The notes beneath the pieces were generated by a model. That model saw nothing but the letters and a program-made list of their open reading frames with translations, was not told the origin of the DNA and made no database searches. From Devosia chinhatensis (GTDB taxonomy: Bacteria > Pseudomonadota > Alphaproteobacteria > Rhizobiales > Devosiaceae), in NCBI RefSeq assembly GCF_000969445.1, contig NZ_JZEY01000061.1:124001-188000 (forward strand): DNA of 64,000 nt. The letters run 5' to 3'. Shown here one piece after another: positions 1 through 7,384 of the stretch (position 1 is its first letter; every line of letters starts with the position of its first letter). A program made the translations under genes and the position numbers.

Positions 1-1
1 C

Positions 2-1774
2 AACCGGCTGGCCGGTTTCTTCCGTGATTTCCGCAACACGCTCTTTGCTCAGGCCCGCCGCGATGGCGGCCGCGTCGGCATTCTGACGCCCGGCCAGCTC
101 AACGAGACCTATTTCGAGCATGCCTATATCGCCCGCTATCTCGGGCTCATGCTGCTCGAAGGCGAGGATCTGGTGGTTTCCGATGGTCAGGTCATGGTGC
201 GCACCGTGGCCGGGCTCAAGCCGGTCAGCGTGCTCTGGCGGCGCATGGATGCCAGCTTCGTCGATCCGCTCGAGTTGCGCTATGACAGCCATATCGGCAC
301 GCCCGGCATGGTCGAGGCCCTGCGCAGCGGCTCCATCGCCATGATCAATGCGCTGGGCACCGGCATTCTCGAGACCCGGTCCTTGGCCGCCTTCATGCCG
401 CGCGTCAGCAAGCACCTGCTCGGCTCCGAACTGCAATTGCCCGAAATCGCCACCTGGTGGTGCGGCCAGCCCGCCGAGCGCGACTATGTCCTCGACAATT
501 TCGATCGGCTGATGATCGGTCCCGCCTTCTCCACCGCCCTGCCTTTCGACGATTTGCGCGGCACCGCCTTGGGCGCCGGGATGACGCCCGATCAGAAAGC
601 CCAGCTCAAGGACCGCATCGCGCGCAACGGCAAGGATTATGTCGGCCAGGAGCCGGTGCAGCTCTCTACCGCCCCCGTTTATGTCGATGGGCGGCTCGAA
701 CCACGCCCCATTACCCTGCGCGTCTATGCGGCGCGTACCGAGACCGGCTGGACCATCATGCCGGGAGGCTTCGCCCGCGTCGGCTCCACCAACGATACCA
801 GCGCCATCGCCATGCAGCGCGGCGGTCAGGCAGCCGACGTCTGGGTCCTGTCCTCCCGCCCCGTCGAAGTGGTGTCGCTGCTGCCGCGTGAAGACGAAAA
901 ACTAGTGCGCAATTCGCCTGGCAGCCTGCCCAGCCGCGCGGCCGACAATCTTATCTGGCTGGGCCGTTACGCCGAACGCTGCGAAGCCACCGTCCGCATC
1001 CTGCGCGCCTATAATGCGCGCCTCGCCGAACTGTCCAAGCCCGACCTGCCCATTCTGACCCATTGCGCTAAATTTCTCGAAAGCATCGATGTCGATGCCA
1101 CCGAGGCCATGCCCCATGGCCTGCTGGCCTCCATCGACAGTGCCGTGCACAGCGCAGGCCAGATTCGCGATCGGTTTTCCCCCGATGGCTGGCTGGCGCT
1201 CAACGATCTCCAGAAGTCCGCCCGTCGCTTTGCCGAACGCGTCAGCCCCGGCGACGATGCCACGCGCGCCATGACCGTCATCCTGCGCAAGCTTGCCGGG
1301 TTCTCCGGCCTTGTGCACGAGAACATGTATCGCTTTGCCGGCTGGCGCTTCCTCGAACTCGGCCGCCGGCTCGAGCGCGCCGTGCAGATGGCGCGGGTCA
1401 CCGGCTGGCTCTCCGGACCCGATGCGCCCGATGGCTCTCTCGAAATCCTGCTCGAAATCGGCGACAGCGTCATGTCGCATCGCCGCCGCTATTCGGTCAG
1501 TGCCGGCCCGCAAAGCGCCATCGACCTCCTCATCCTCGACCCGCTCAATCCACGCTCGGTGCTGTTTCAGCTCACCGAGCTGCGCGCCCAGGTCGAGACC
1601 CTGCCCGGCGGCATCGAGGACGGGCAGCTGTCGCCGGTGGCGCGGGCCGCCTTGCAGCTGCATACCGACCTTGTCATCGCCGAGCCGCGTGACATGACGC
1701 CGGAACGGCTCGAACGGCTCGCCGACGACATCGCCATGCTGGCCAGCCTCATTGCTGCCGCCTATTTCACCTGA
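2..1774 (+). CDS. Circularly permuted ATP-grasp / alpha-E fusion protein (5' partial)
   Basis: The frame is open from base 2, so the start lies left of the window; about 590 residues are visible. The first ~300 are the C-terminal part of a circularly permuted type 2 ATP-grasp domain (LTPGQLNETYFEHAY, then TWWCGQ and RVYAARTETGW). An alpha-E helical domain begins near base 905 (SLPSRAADNLIWLGRYAE) and runs to the stop. In many bacteria these are two adjacent genes; here they are one. Family knowledge: ATP-grasp, alpha-E and transglutaminase-like proteins form a conserved trio thought to build or modify a peptide-like product, with no settled substrate. The transglutaminase gene follows after only 5 bases, so the trio is complete and probably cotranscribed. 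Confidence 0.88.
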   Translation, partial: NRLAGFFRDFRNTLFAQARRDGGRVGILTPGQLNETYFEHAYIARYLGLMLLEGEDLVVSDGQVMVRTVAGLKPVSVLWRRMDASFVDPLELRYDSHIGTPGMVEALRSGSIAMINALGTGILETRSLAAFMPRVSKHLLGSELQLPEIATWWCGQPAERDYVLDNFDRLMIGPAFSTALPFDDLRGTALGAGMTPDQKAQLKDRIARNGKDYVGQEPVQLSTAPVYVDGRLEPRPITLRVYAARTETGWTIMPGGFARVGSTNDTSAIAMQRGGQAADVWVLSSRPVEVVSLLPREDEKLVRNSPGSLPSRAADNLIWLGRYAERCEATVRILRAYNARLAELSKPDLPILTHCAKFLESIDVDATEAMPHGLLASIDSAVHSAGQIRDRFSPDGWLALNDLQKSARRFAERVSPGDDATRAMTVILRKLAGFSGLVHENMYRFAGWRFLELGRRLERAVQMARVTGWLSGPDAPDGSLEILLEIGDSVMSHRRRYSVSAGPQSAIDLLILDPLNPRSVLFQLTELRAQVETLPGGIEDGQLSPVARAALQLHTDLVIAEPRDMTPERLERLADDIAMLASLIAAAYFT

Positions 1775-1779
1775 TCGCC

Positions 1780-2658
1780 ATGCTTTATGACGTCCGCCTG
1801 ACGCTCGAATATGATTATGACGCACCCGTCCATGGCGGCGCTCACCATATCCGCGTGGTGCCCGCCAACATGCGCAACGTTCAGCGCGTCGTGGCCTCCT
1901 CGCTGACCATTTCGCCCCGTCCACACCGGCAGACGAGCTTCATCGACTTCTTCGGCAATCCGGTGACGGCCATCACCATGGTCGAGCCGCATGACAAGCT
2001 GGAAATCCGCCTCAGCGCCCGCGTGCAGGTCGAGGACCTGACACCCCCGGCCGACCTTTCGCCGACGCGCGACAGGCTGGCCCAGGAAGTCGAGCGCTAT
2101 TGGTCCATCGAGCCCAACTCCCCGCAACATTTCCTGGCCGCCTCGCCGCGCGCCCAGCTGGTGCCGGCCATTACCGATTATGTCGATGAGGTCACGCAGG
2201 GCCATCAATCGGTCCTCTCGATCGCCACCGCGCTCTGCATGGCGATCAACCGCGATTTCGAATACGACCCCAAGGCCACGGATGTGGAAACCCGGCCCGC
2301 CGAGGCCTTCGCCCTGCGCAAGGGGGTGTGCCAGGATTTTGCCCATGTGATGATTGCGGGCTTGCGCGGCATCGGCATTCCCGCCGGCTATGTCTCGGGT
2401 TTCCTGCGCACCAATCCGCCGCCCGGCAAGGCTCGGCTCGAGGGGGCCGATGCCATGCATGCCTGGGTCCGTGCCTGGTGCGGACAGCATGTGGGCTGGG
2501 TGGAATTCGACCCTACCAATGCCATGATCGCCGGGAGCGACCACATCTCCATCGCCCATGGCCGCGACTATGCCGATGTATCGCCCATCGTCGGCGTCCT
2601 GCGGACACATGGCTCTCATGAAACCCGTCAGTCTGTGGATGTGCTGCGGGTTGAATAA
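1780..2658 (+). CDS. Transglutaminase-like cysteine protein
   Basis: 292 residues. The N-terminal beta domain (LTLEYDYDAPVHGGAHH) is typical of bacterial transglutaminase-family proteins. The papain-like core holds a catalytic Cys in RKGVCQDFAHVMI, a His in ADAMHAWVRAW and an Asp in VEFDPTN, so the catalytic triad looks intact. No signal peptide is visible, so it is probably cytoplasmic. It starts 5 bases after the ATP-grasp/alpha-E gene, and the pairing is conserved in many proteobacteria. Family knowledge suggests peptidase or amide-transfer chemistry on the product of its partner; the actual substrate is unknown. Confidence 0.9.
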   Translation: MLYDVRLTLEYDYDAPVHGGAHHIRVVPANMRNVQRVVASSLTISPRPHRQTSFIDFFGNPVTAITMVEPHDKLEIRLSARVQVEDLTPPADLSPTRDRLAQEVERYWSIEPNSPQHFLAASPRAQLVPAITDYVDEVTQGHQSVLSIATALCMAINRDFEYDPKATDVETRPAEAFALRKGVCQDFAHVMIAGLRGIGIPAGYVSGFLRTNPPPGKARLEGADAMHAWVRAWCGQHVGWVEFDPTNAMIAGSDHISIAHGRDYADVSPIVGVLRTHGSHETRQSVDVLRVE

Positions 2659-2675
2659 TGCCCTTTGAGGGCGCG

Positions 2676-2701
2676 GGAACCAAAATTCCCCTTTCCCCGT
2701 T
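2676..2701 (+). promoter_or_regulatory. EcfG-type promoter for the small membrane protein pair
   Basis: GGAAC at 2676-2680 and CGTT at 2698-2701 with a 17-base spacer match the alphaproteobacterial general stress sigma consensus GGAAC-N16/17-CGTT. The -10 ends 42 bases before the ATG at 2744. It starts only 17 bases after the transglutaminase stop, so the small genes can be transcribed apart from it. Confidence 0.75.
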
Positions 2702-2743
2702 CTTCTGCCACGCAGCCAACGGCAAGGCCGCAGGAGACGGAAA

Positions 2744-2911
2744 ATGAACCAGTACCAGATCAGAAATCTTGAAGATGCAGGTCGCTCCACCGCTGTGTGG
2801 GCATCGGACGTTTTCGATCACCAGCCGCGCTTTGCAGATGTCGCCATGGCGCTCCTGCCGGCCACGCTGATCCTGGTTGCCGCCACTGCCCTTCTGGTCG
2901 CGCTGCTCTAG
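2744..2911 (+). CDS. Small single-pass membrane protein, 55 aa
   Basis: A short open frame starts at an ATG with a good ribosome site (AGGAG at 2732-2736). The protein has a polar N-terminal half (about 32 residues) and one hydrophobic C-terminal helix of ~20 residues (MALLPATLILVAATALLVAL). I do not recognise the family. The stress-type promoter upstream and the DUF3309 gene 41 bases downstream suggest a stress-induced membrane peptide. It is too short for many gene callers, but start, spacing and composition support it. Confidence 0.6.
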   Translation: MNQYQIRNLEDAGRSTAVWASDVFDHQPRFADVAMALLPATLILVAATALLVALL

Positions 2912-2952
2912 TCGGCGACCACACGGTTCGCCCAGCTTTTTAGGAGGGTTAC

Positions 2953-3111
2953 ATGACGCTCGGCACAATTCTCATCATCATTCTCATTCTTCTTCTGATC
3001 GGCGCGCTGCCGAACTGGGGATACTCGCGCGGCTTCGGCTACTTCCCGTCCGGTATCCTGGGCGTGGTTCTGGTGGTGGTGCTCATCCTCGTGCTGATGG
3101 GACGCATCTAG
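2953..3111 (+). CDS. DUF3309 family small membrane protein
   Basis: 52 residues with the family pattern: an N-terminal helix (TILIIILILLLIGALP), a short WGYSRGFGYFPSG linker and a second helix ending LMGRI. The start ATG is preceded by AGGAGG at 2943-2948. The DUF3309 function is unknown. Members are common in Hyphomicrobiales and often lie near other stress membrane peptides, as here. Likely cotranscribed with the 55-residue gene from the EcfG-type promoter at 2676. Confidence 0.85.
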   Translation: MTLGTILIIILILLLIGALPNWGYSRGFGYFPSGILGVVLVVVLILVLMGRI

Positions 3112-3126
3112 CCCCTCTCCAACAAG

Positions 3127-3153
3127 GCATGAACTCTCCCTAGACGTTCATGC
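3127..3153 (+). repeat. Inverted repeat downstream of DUF3309
   Basis: GCATGAAC at 3127-3134 and GTTCATGC at 3146-3153 form a perfect 8-base stem with an 11-base loop. It lies between the DUF3309 stop and the stronger terminator at 3196 and may be an mRNA-stabilising hairpin. Confidence 0.5.
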
Positions 3154-3195
3154 CGGCGCGGACCGGAGACGCCCCCTCTCCGGCCGCAACCATGT

Positions 3196-3228
3196 CCCGG
3201 CAGGTGCAAGCCTGCCGGGTTTGGTTTT
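3196..3228 (+). terminator. Rho-independent terminator
   Basis: CCCGGCAGG / CCTGCCGGG with a 6-base loop, followed by a T-rich tract (TTTGGTTTT). It ends the DUF3309 transcript just before the next stress-type promoter. Confidence 0.75.
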
Positions 3229-3239
3229 GAATATTTCCG

Positions 3240-3264
3240 GGAACCAGCGCCCGGCTGGGGCATT
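3240..3264 (+). promoter_or_regulatory. Probable EcfG-type promoter for the DUF883/YqjE pair
   Basis: GGAAC at 3240-3244, a 16-base spacer, then CATT at 3261-3264 (consensus CGTT, one mismatch). It lies 28 bases before the start codon of the DUF883 gene. The same CATT variant is seen in front of nepR-ecfG. Confidence 0.55.
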
Positions 3265-3292
3265 TCACCCGTAATTGAAAAGGAGCCCTTTA

Positions 3293-3646
3293 ATGGCAAG
3301 CACCACCGACATGGCCTCCGCGGCCCGCAAGAGCGCCCGCAGCGCATCCGCTGAAACCCGCGAGCAGGAACTCGAATTGCAGGTCAAGCAGCTGCAGGAC
3401 GATCTCAAGTCGATCACCGAGACGCTCGGCAAGCTGACCAACGACAAGGTCGGCGAAGCGCGCGAAGTGGCTTCCACAGAGCTGCGTCATCTCAAGCGCA
3501 AGGGCGAAGCCATGCTGAGCGATGCGCAGGATCAGGCCGAGGAAGTAGAACAGCAGCTCAAGGACTCCATCCGCAAGAAGCCGCTGACCGCCGTGGCCAC
3601 CGCTGCCGGCATCGGCTTCCTGTTCGCCCTGCTCACCCGGCACTGA
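3293..3646 (+). CDS. DUF883 (ElaB/YqjD-like) membrane-anchored protein
   Basis: 117 residues from the ATG at 3293, with AAAAGGAG at 3278-3284 setting the start; an upstream TTG in the same frame has no such site. A long amphipathic, charged helical region with heptad character (about residues 20-95) is followed by a C-terminal hydrophobic anchor (AVATAAGIGFLFALLTRH). This is the DUF883 layout; ElaB/YqjD of E. coli are tail-anchored, stationary-phase, ribosome-associated proteins. The next gene is a YqjE-like protein, matching the enteric yqjD-yqjE order. The stress-type promoter upstream fits a stationary or stress role. Confidence 0.87.
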   Translation: MASTTDMASAARKSARSASAETREQELELQVKQLQDDLKSITETLGKLTNDKVGEAREVASTELRHLKRKGEAMLSDAQDQAEEVEQQLKDSIRKKPLTAVATAAGIGFLFALLTRH

Positions 3647-3648
3647 CC

Positions 3649-4080
3649 ATGGGGCTGATCGCGCCGCTGGCGGCCCTGTTCGGCCTCGAGCTCGAAAATG
3701 TCGCAGCCCGCGTTCGGGCTGCGGCGATCATCTATGGATTGATCGCGCTTTTCCTTCTGACGGCCGCCATCTTTCTTACGGTCGCCGGCTACCTGGCCTT
3801 GGCCGATCTGTTCAGCCCCTTCATCGCCGCTCTGGTAATGTGCGGGACGTTTCTTTTGCTGGCTCTGGCCGTCTATGCCGGCGCCGCAATCGCCCATGGC
3901 AACCAGCGTCGCAAGGCCATCCAGCGTCGCAGATCCAGTGAATCGGGGGCGTTCGTGACCACCGCAGCATTGACCGCTCTGCCCATGCTGCTGCGCTCGC
4001 CCCTCGTGGTCAAGCTTGGCCTGCCCGCCGCAGCCATTGCCGCCGTGGCTTTGCTGCGCGAATCTCGCGACGACGATTGA
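3649..4080 (+). CDS. Phage-holin-superfamily / YqjE-like membrane protein
   Basis: 143 residues starting 2 bases after the DUF883 stop, so translationally coupled. Two strong adjacent helices occupy roughly residues 22-50 and 55-80; after a basic stretch (HGNQRRKAIQRRRS) comes a weaker hydrophobic segment. This is the holin superfamily III (DUF1469) pattern shared with YqjE. The name reflects fold similarity, not lytic activity. Expected role: inner-membrane partner of the DUF883 protein. Confidence 0.8.
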   Translation: MGLIAPLAALFGLELENVAARVRAAAIIYGLIALFLLTAAIFLTVAGYLALADLFSPFIAALVMCGTFLLLALAVYAGAAIAHGNQRRKAIQRRRSSESGAFVTTAALTALPMLLRSPLVVKLGLPAAAIAAVALLRESRDDD

Positions 4081-4087
4081 TCCTTGG

Positions 4088-4996
4088 TCAGGCCTGGACG
4101 TTTCCGGGCCTGACCACGCTCAACGCGCCGGGATGGATCTTGAGCGTCACGCTCGGATCGAGCGCTATCAATTCCCCATCGACAACCGCATGATTGCCAC
4201 GCTTGCGTTTCGGAAAGCGCAGGACCAGCTCGGGCACTTCGGCCTCGCTCACCAGCGCATTGTCGCGCCAGCGGCCGGTAAAGACGTCGATCGCCAGCGC
4301 CAGCAATTCACGGCTCGTCGTTCCGGCGGCTACATAGACCCCCAACAGCCCGCTATCGAGCCGCCCTGCGACCGGGATCGTCCCATCGCCTAGAGGATTG
4401 TTCGACACGGCAATGCCGGTGACCGTCTGCCGTCGCGGACCATCGGTCCCCACGAGCTCCACCTCAAAGCGTGGCGGATTGATCGCTGCGGCCAGCACCG
4501 CCTTGAGATTGGCGAGGATTTTCCCCACCCGGTCGCGATAGGTCATCTCATTGCGAATGCGCACGAGCCGCGCATGAATGCCAACCCCGAACTGATGCAC
4601 GAATGGCCGGCCATTGGCCGTCGCGATGTCGATCTGGTCGAGCTGGCCCCGGGCAATGGCCTCCAGCGCATCGTCGAGGTCGAGCGGCATGTCGAGCGCC
4701 CGGGCGAAAAGGTTCATCGTACCCGCCGGCAGGACGGCCAGCGGCTTGCCGCTCGCAAAAGCTGCGGCAGCAGCGGCGGAGATCGTTCCGTCGCCGCCCC
4801 CGGCCAGCATCACGTCCACCTTCTCATCCTTGGCCGCTTCGGCCAGAGCGGCCTCGACATCGCCGCCACTGATCACCCGGCAGTCGAGGTCGTGCCCCGC
4901 CGCGGCAAACACGACTTTCGCCTTGCTGCAGAAGTCGTCGAGGTCCATGGAGCGCAATGTGCCCCCGTCCTTGTTCAGAATGGCCCGAAAATACAT
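4088..4996 (-). CDS. Diacylglycerol kinase catalytic-domain lipid kinase
   Basis: 302 residues. The N-terminal half holds the nucleotide-binding signature LAGGGDGTISAAAAA and AVLPAGTMNLFARAL, which in YegS/DgkB-type kinases bind ATP and the lipid. The C-terminal domain ends in a beta region (GELIALDPSVTLKIHPGAL). It phosphorylates a lipid alcohol such as diacylglycerol, or possibly a sphingoid base; the substrate cannot be read from sequence. The ATG at 4996 has GGAG upstream and lies 1 base after the stop of the histidine kinase gene, so the two are coupled. That is an odd pairing of a lipid kinase with a sensor kinase. Confidence 0.88.
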   Translation of the reverse strand: MYFRAILNKDGGTLRSMDLDDFCSKAKVVFAAAGHDLDCRVISGGDVEAALAEAAKDEKVDVMLAGGGDGTISAAAAAAFASGKPLAVLPAGTMNLFARALDMPLDLDDALEAIARGQLDQIDIATANGRPFVHQFGVGIHARLVRIRNEMTYRDRVGKILANLKAVLAAAINPPRFEVELVGTDGPRRQTVTGIAVSNNPLGDGTIPVAGRLDSGLLGVYVAAGTTSRELLALAIDVFTGRWRDNALVSEAEVPELVLRFPKRKRGNHAVVDGELIALDPSVTLKIHPGALSVVRPGNVQA

Positions 4997-4997
4997 G

Positions 4998-6413
4998 TCA
5001 CGGCTCCAGCGAAGGGTGCGAGGTCTGCATCAGGCCTGGCAGGGAAATATTGACCTCGACACCGCCCGACAACGACGTGTCGTAATGAGGCTCGCCACCG
5101 AACTGGCTCGCCAATTGCCGCACGATGACCGAGCCGAGGCCGCCCTCACCGGACGGGTCCTGCCCGAGCCCAACCCCGTCATCACGCACTCTTAGGTGTG
5201 GAATGCCGTTCTCGGCGCGAAACAGGCGAACCGAGATCGTGCCGGCCCGCCGGTCGGGAAACCCGTGCTTGATGGCATTGGTGACCAATTCGCCCACCAG
5301 GATGCCCAGCGTCGTGGCGTCCCGCGCGCTGACATTGATCGGCTCGATCTCGCTGTGCAGCGTCAGGCGCTTGTTGTCCGGCTGGGTGGTGGCAAGGTCC
5401 TCGATGACATTGCCCAGGAAATCCTGTGCACTGGCGGTTTCGAGATCGTCTGTCAGCCGCAGCCGGCGATGCGCCGAGGCAATGGCATGAATACGCAATC
5501 GCGCTGCCTCCAGCGCGTCCTGAACATCCTGCGACGGGCTGCGCATGGCCTGCAGCGCCAGCAGCGAAGACACCGTGGTCAGCGAATTGCCGACCCGGTG
5601 ATTGGTGTCCTGCAACAGCGCCTCCACCCGCAATTGCTCGCGCTCCGCGTTGGCCCGGGCCTCCTCCAGATCGCGGATGCGGTCGGCCACCTGCACTTCG
5701 AGCGCCTCGTTCTGCGTTCTCAGCCCCATCTGGTTTTTCGCCAGCACGCTGATCTGTCGCTGCGAACGCGACATCAGCGCCCAGGCAAGCGTGACCGAGG
5801 CGCCCAGCGCAAAGATCAGCGCAGCCACCAGCGCCTTGCGTCCCCCGTCGATGGCCGCATTGCGCGCGACGAGCTTGGCGTCCTCTTCGGCAATGAAGCG
5901 CTCGAGCGTCTGGCTGACCTCGCCCATCATCGGCGCTGCAAGGATAGTCTCGGCCTGCCATGGGCCGGGCCCGGCATTGGCCTCTTCGGCAGCTGTGACC
6001 GCCCGGGCCATTTCGCTCATCTTGGCGCCGATGTCCTCGACGATAATCCGCATGGGCGCGCCCTGCTCCGGCTCGTTCTGGCTGAGCATGCTCAGGCCCT
6101 CGACCCGCTGGTTCACCGTCAGCCGAGCCGTGTTGTAGAGCTCGAGGAATTGCGCATTCCCCGTGAGCAGGAAGCCCCGCTGATTGGCTTCGGCCTGGCT
6201 CACCGCATGGGAGAGTTCGCGCGCACTCGTTCTAAGCGCATGCGACTGGGTGATGTCGGCAATCTGTTGCTCGATAAAGCGCATCTGCAGCAACGAGCCC
6301 AGCGCCGCCAGGCAGACCAGCGCCAGCGAAACCCATATGGCAACGCGCCGCAAGCCGGGACGCCTCGCCGGTCGATCGGATGTGCTTTCGGCCGCTTGGT
6401 CCACCACACTCAT
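4998..6413 (-). CDS. CHASE3 sensor histidine kinase of the HWE/HisKA_2 class
   Basis: 471 residues from the ATG at 6413; a GTG at 6425 is an alternative start. Order: membrane helix (about 24-43), periplasmic CHASE3 sensor (about 45-190; RGFLLTGNAQFLELYN), second helix (about 193-213), coiled coil (about 220-265), HisKA_2 dimerisation domain with phospho-acceptor His272 in TNHRVGNSL, and an ATPase domain with N-box GELVTNAIKHGF and DDGVGLG. HWE/HisKA_2 kinases are the class that phosphorylates PhyR in alphaproteobacteria, and phyR lies 2.3 kb away, so this is a good candidate stress-response kinase (inference). No response regulator is adjacent in the same operon. Confidence 0.9.
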   Translation of the reverse strand: MSVVDQAAESTSDRPARRPGLRRVAIWVSLALVCLAALGSLLQMRFIEQQIADITQSHALRTSARELSHAVSQAEANQRGFLLTGNAQFLELYNTARLTVNQRVEGLSMLSQNEPEQGAPMRIIVEDIGAKMSEMARAVTAAEEANAGPGPWQAETILAAPMMGEVSQTLERFIAEEDAKLVARNAAIDGGRKALVAALIFALGASVTLAWALMSRSQRQISVLAKNQMGLRTQNEALEVQVADRIRDLEEARANAEREQLRVEALLQDTNHRVGNSLTTVSSLLALQAMRSPSQDVQDALEAARLRIHAIASAHRRLRLTDDLETASAQDFLGNVIEDLATTQPDNKRLTLHSEIEPINVSARDATTLGILVGELVTNAIKHGFPDRRAGTISVRLFRAENGIPHLRVRDDGVGLGQDPSGEGGLGSVIVRQLASQFGGEPHYDTSLSGGVEVNISLPGLMQTSHPSLEP

Positions 6414-6505
6414 TCCGTCCAACACCGTTCGAGGGGCCGCGCTGTCCGCCCAGGGGAAAATTCAGCTTTGCGCAAGTGCCGTGGCAGGATTGAGGCCATC
6501 TACCA

Positions 6506-7267
6506 TCAGATCAGCGGCCGCTTGCGTCGCGACAACCCTTCCCATCCGGCCACGTCCATCAAGCCGTCGAGGTCCAGCACCTCGCAGGCGCCACCCAGCC
6601 AGCGGATCAGTTCCATATTGGTCAGTTTGCGCAACGTCTTGTTGGTATGGACGATCGAAAGGCCGAGCGTGTCGGCCACATGCTGCTGGTTGATGGGGAT
6701 CTGAACGCGCTTGCCCATTTCCAGTGCCAGCGCCCGCTCGTGCAGGAACGACAAGAGATAAGCGGTTCGCTCCAATGCGGTGCGTCGGCCCAGGCTCAGC
6801 AGATGATTGTCCAGCATGCGCTCTTCCTGCGCCGCCAGCCACGTCACGTCAAACCCCAATCCCGGATGTGCCCCGAACAATTCGTCGAGCCGATCCCTCT
6901 GGAACACGCAGAGCACCACCGAGGACAGCGCCTCAACCGAATGATCCATTTCGCCGATAACCGAGCCCTGCAAGCCCACGAGGTCACCGGGCAAAAGATA
7001 ATTGAGCACCTGGCGCCGCCCATCCGGCAGCGTCTTGAAGCGAAATGCCCAGCCCGAGAGGAGCGTGTAGAGATGCGCGCTATGAGCCCCTTCCGACACG
7101 ATCACGGCACCCGGCTCGGCCATCATCTCGCCGGTCTTGAAGTGTGACACGAATTTGATCTCGGGCGCGGTGAAGTCCCGAAACGTCTCGAGGGGACGCA
7201 AGGGGCACTGTTCGCACGGCACGCGCCGGCCGGTATGCGGAATGATCAGACTCACCAAATGCCCCAA
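6506..7267 (-). CDS. Crp/Fnr family transcription regulator
   Basis: 253 residues. The N-terminus has a CEQCPLRP motif, then a cyclic-nucleotide-binding beta roll (about 40-150; VIVSEGAHSAHLYTLLSGWAF) and a C-terminal winged helix-turn-helix (about 165-240; INQQHVADTLGLSIVHTNKTL). The two N-terminal cysteines recall FNR-type sensors, but the four-cysteine iron-sulfur set is not visible, so oxygen sensing is not supported. A GGAAC-N17-CGTT promoter lies just upstream, placing it under EcfG control. It sits between the kinase and receiver genes of the stress response hub. Confidence 0.9.
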   Translation of the reverse strand: MGHLVSLIIPHTGRRVPCEQCPLRPLETFRDFTAPEIKFVSHFKTGEMMAEPGAVIVSEGAHSAHLYTLLSGWAFRFKTLPDGRRQVLNYLLPGDLVGLQGSVIGEMDHSVEALSSVVLCVFQRDRLDELFGAHPGLGFDVTWLAAQEERMLDNHLLSLGRRTALERTAYLLSFLHERALALEMGKRVQIPINQQHVADTLGLSIVHTNKTLRKLTNMELIRWLGGACEVLDLDGLMDVAGWEGLSRRKRPLI

Positions 7268-7287
7268 CGCGACCCAATCATGCCTTC

Positions 7288-7313
7288 AACGCAGCGTCAC
7301 CTCATCGCGTTCC
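7288..7313 (-). promoter_or_regulatory. EcfG-type promoter of the Crp/Fnr gene
   Basis: On the minus strand GGAAC (7313-7309), a 17-base spacer and CGTT (7291-7288) lie 20 bases upstream of the start codon at 7267. An inverted repeat TGTCA-N8-TGACA (7317-7334) sits directly upstream and could be an operator. Confidence 0.65.
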
Positions 7314-7384
7314 GTATGTCAAAGTTAAATGACAAATCAGGCGCATGCGGTCCAGGTAGGGCTCAACTCGCCGAAGGCTCCACC

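Noticed and set aside
3649..4080. A prophage holin
   Set aside because: Holin-superfamily similarity only; no phage genes nearby, and the DUF883-YqjE pairing explains it better.
7317..7334. TGTCA-N8-TGACA as a Crp or Fnr box
   Set aside because: The 8-base spacer does not match the N6 (Crp) or N4 (Fnr) spacing; kept only as an unassigned operator candidate.
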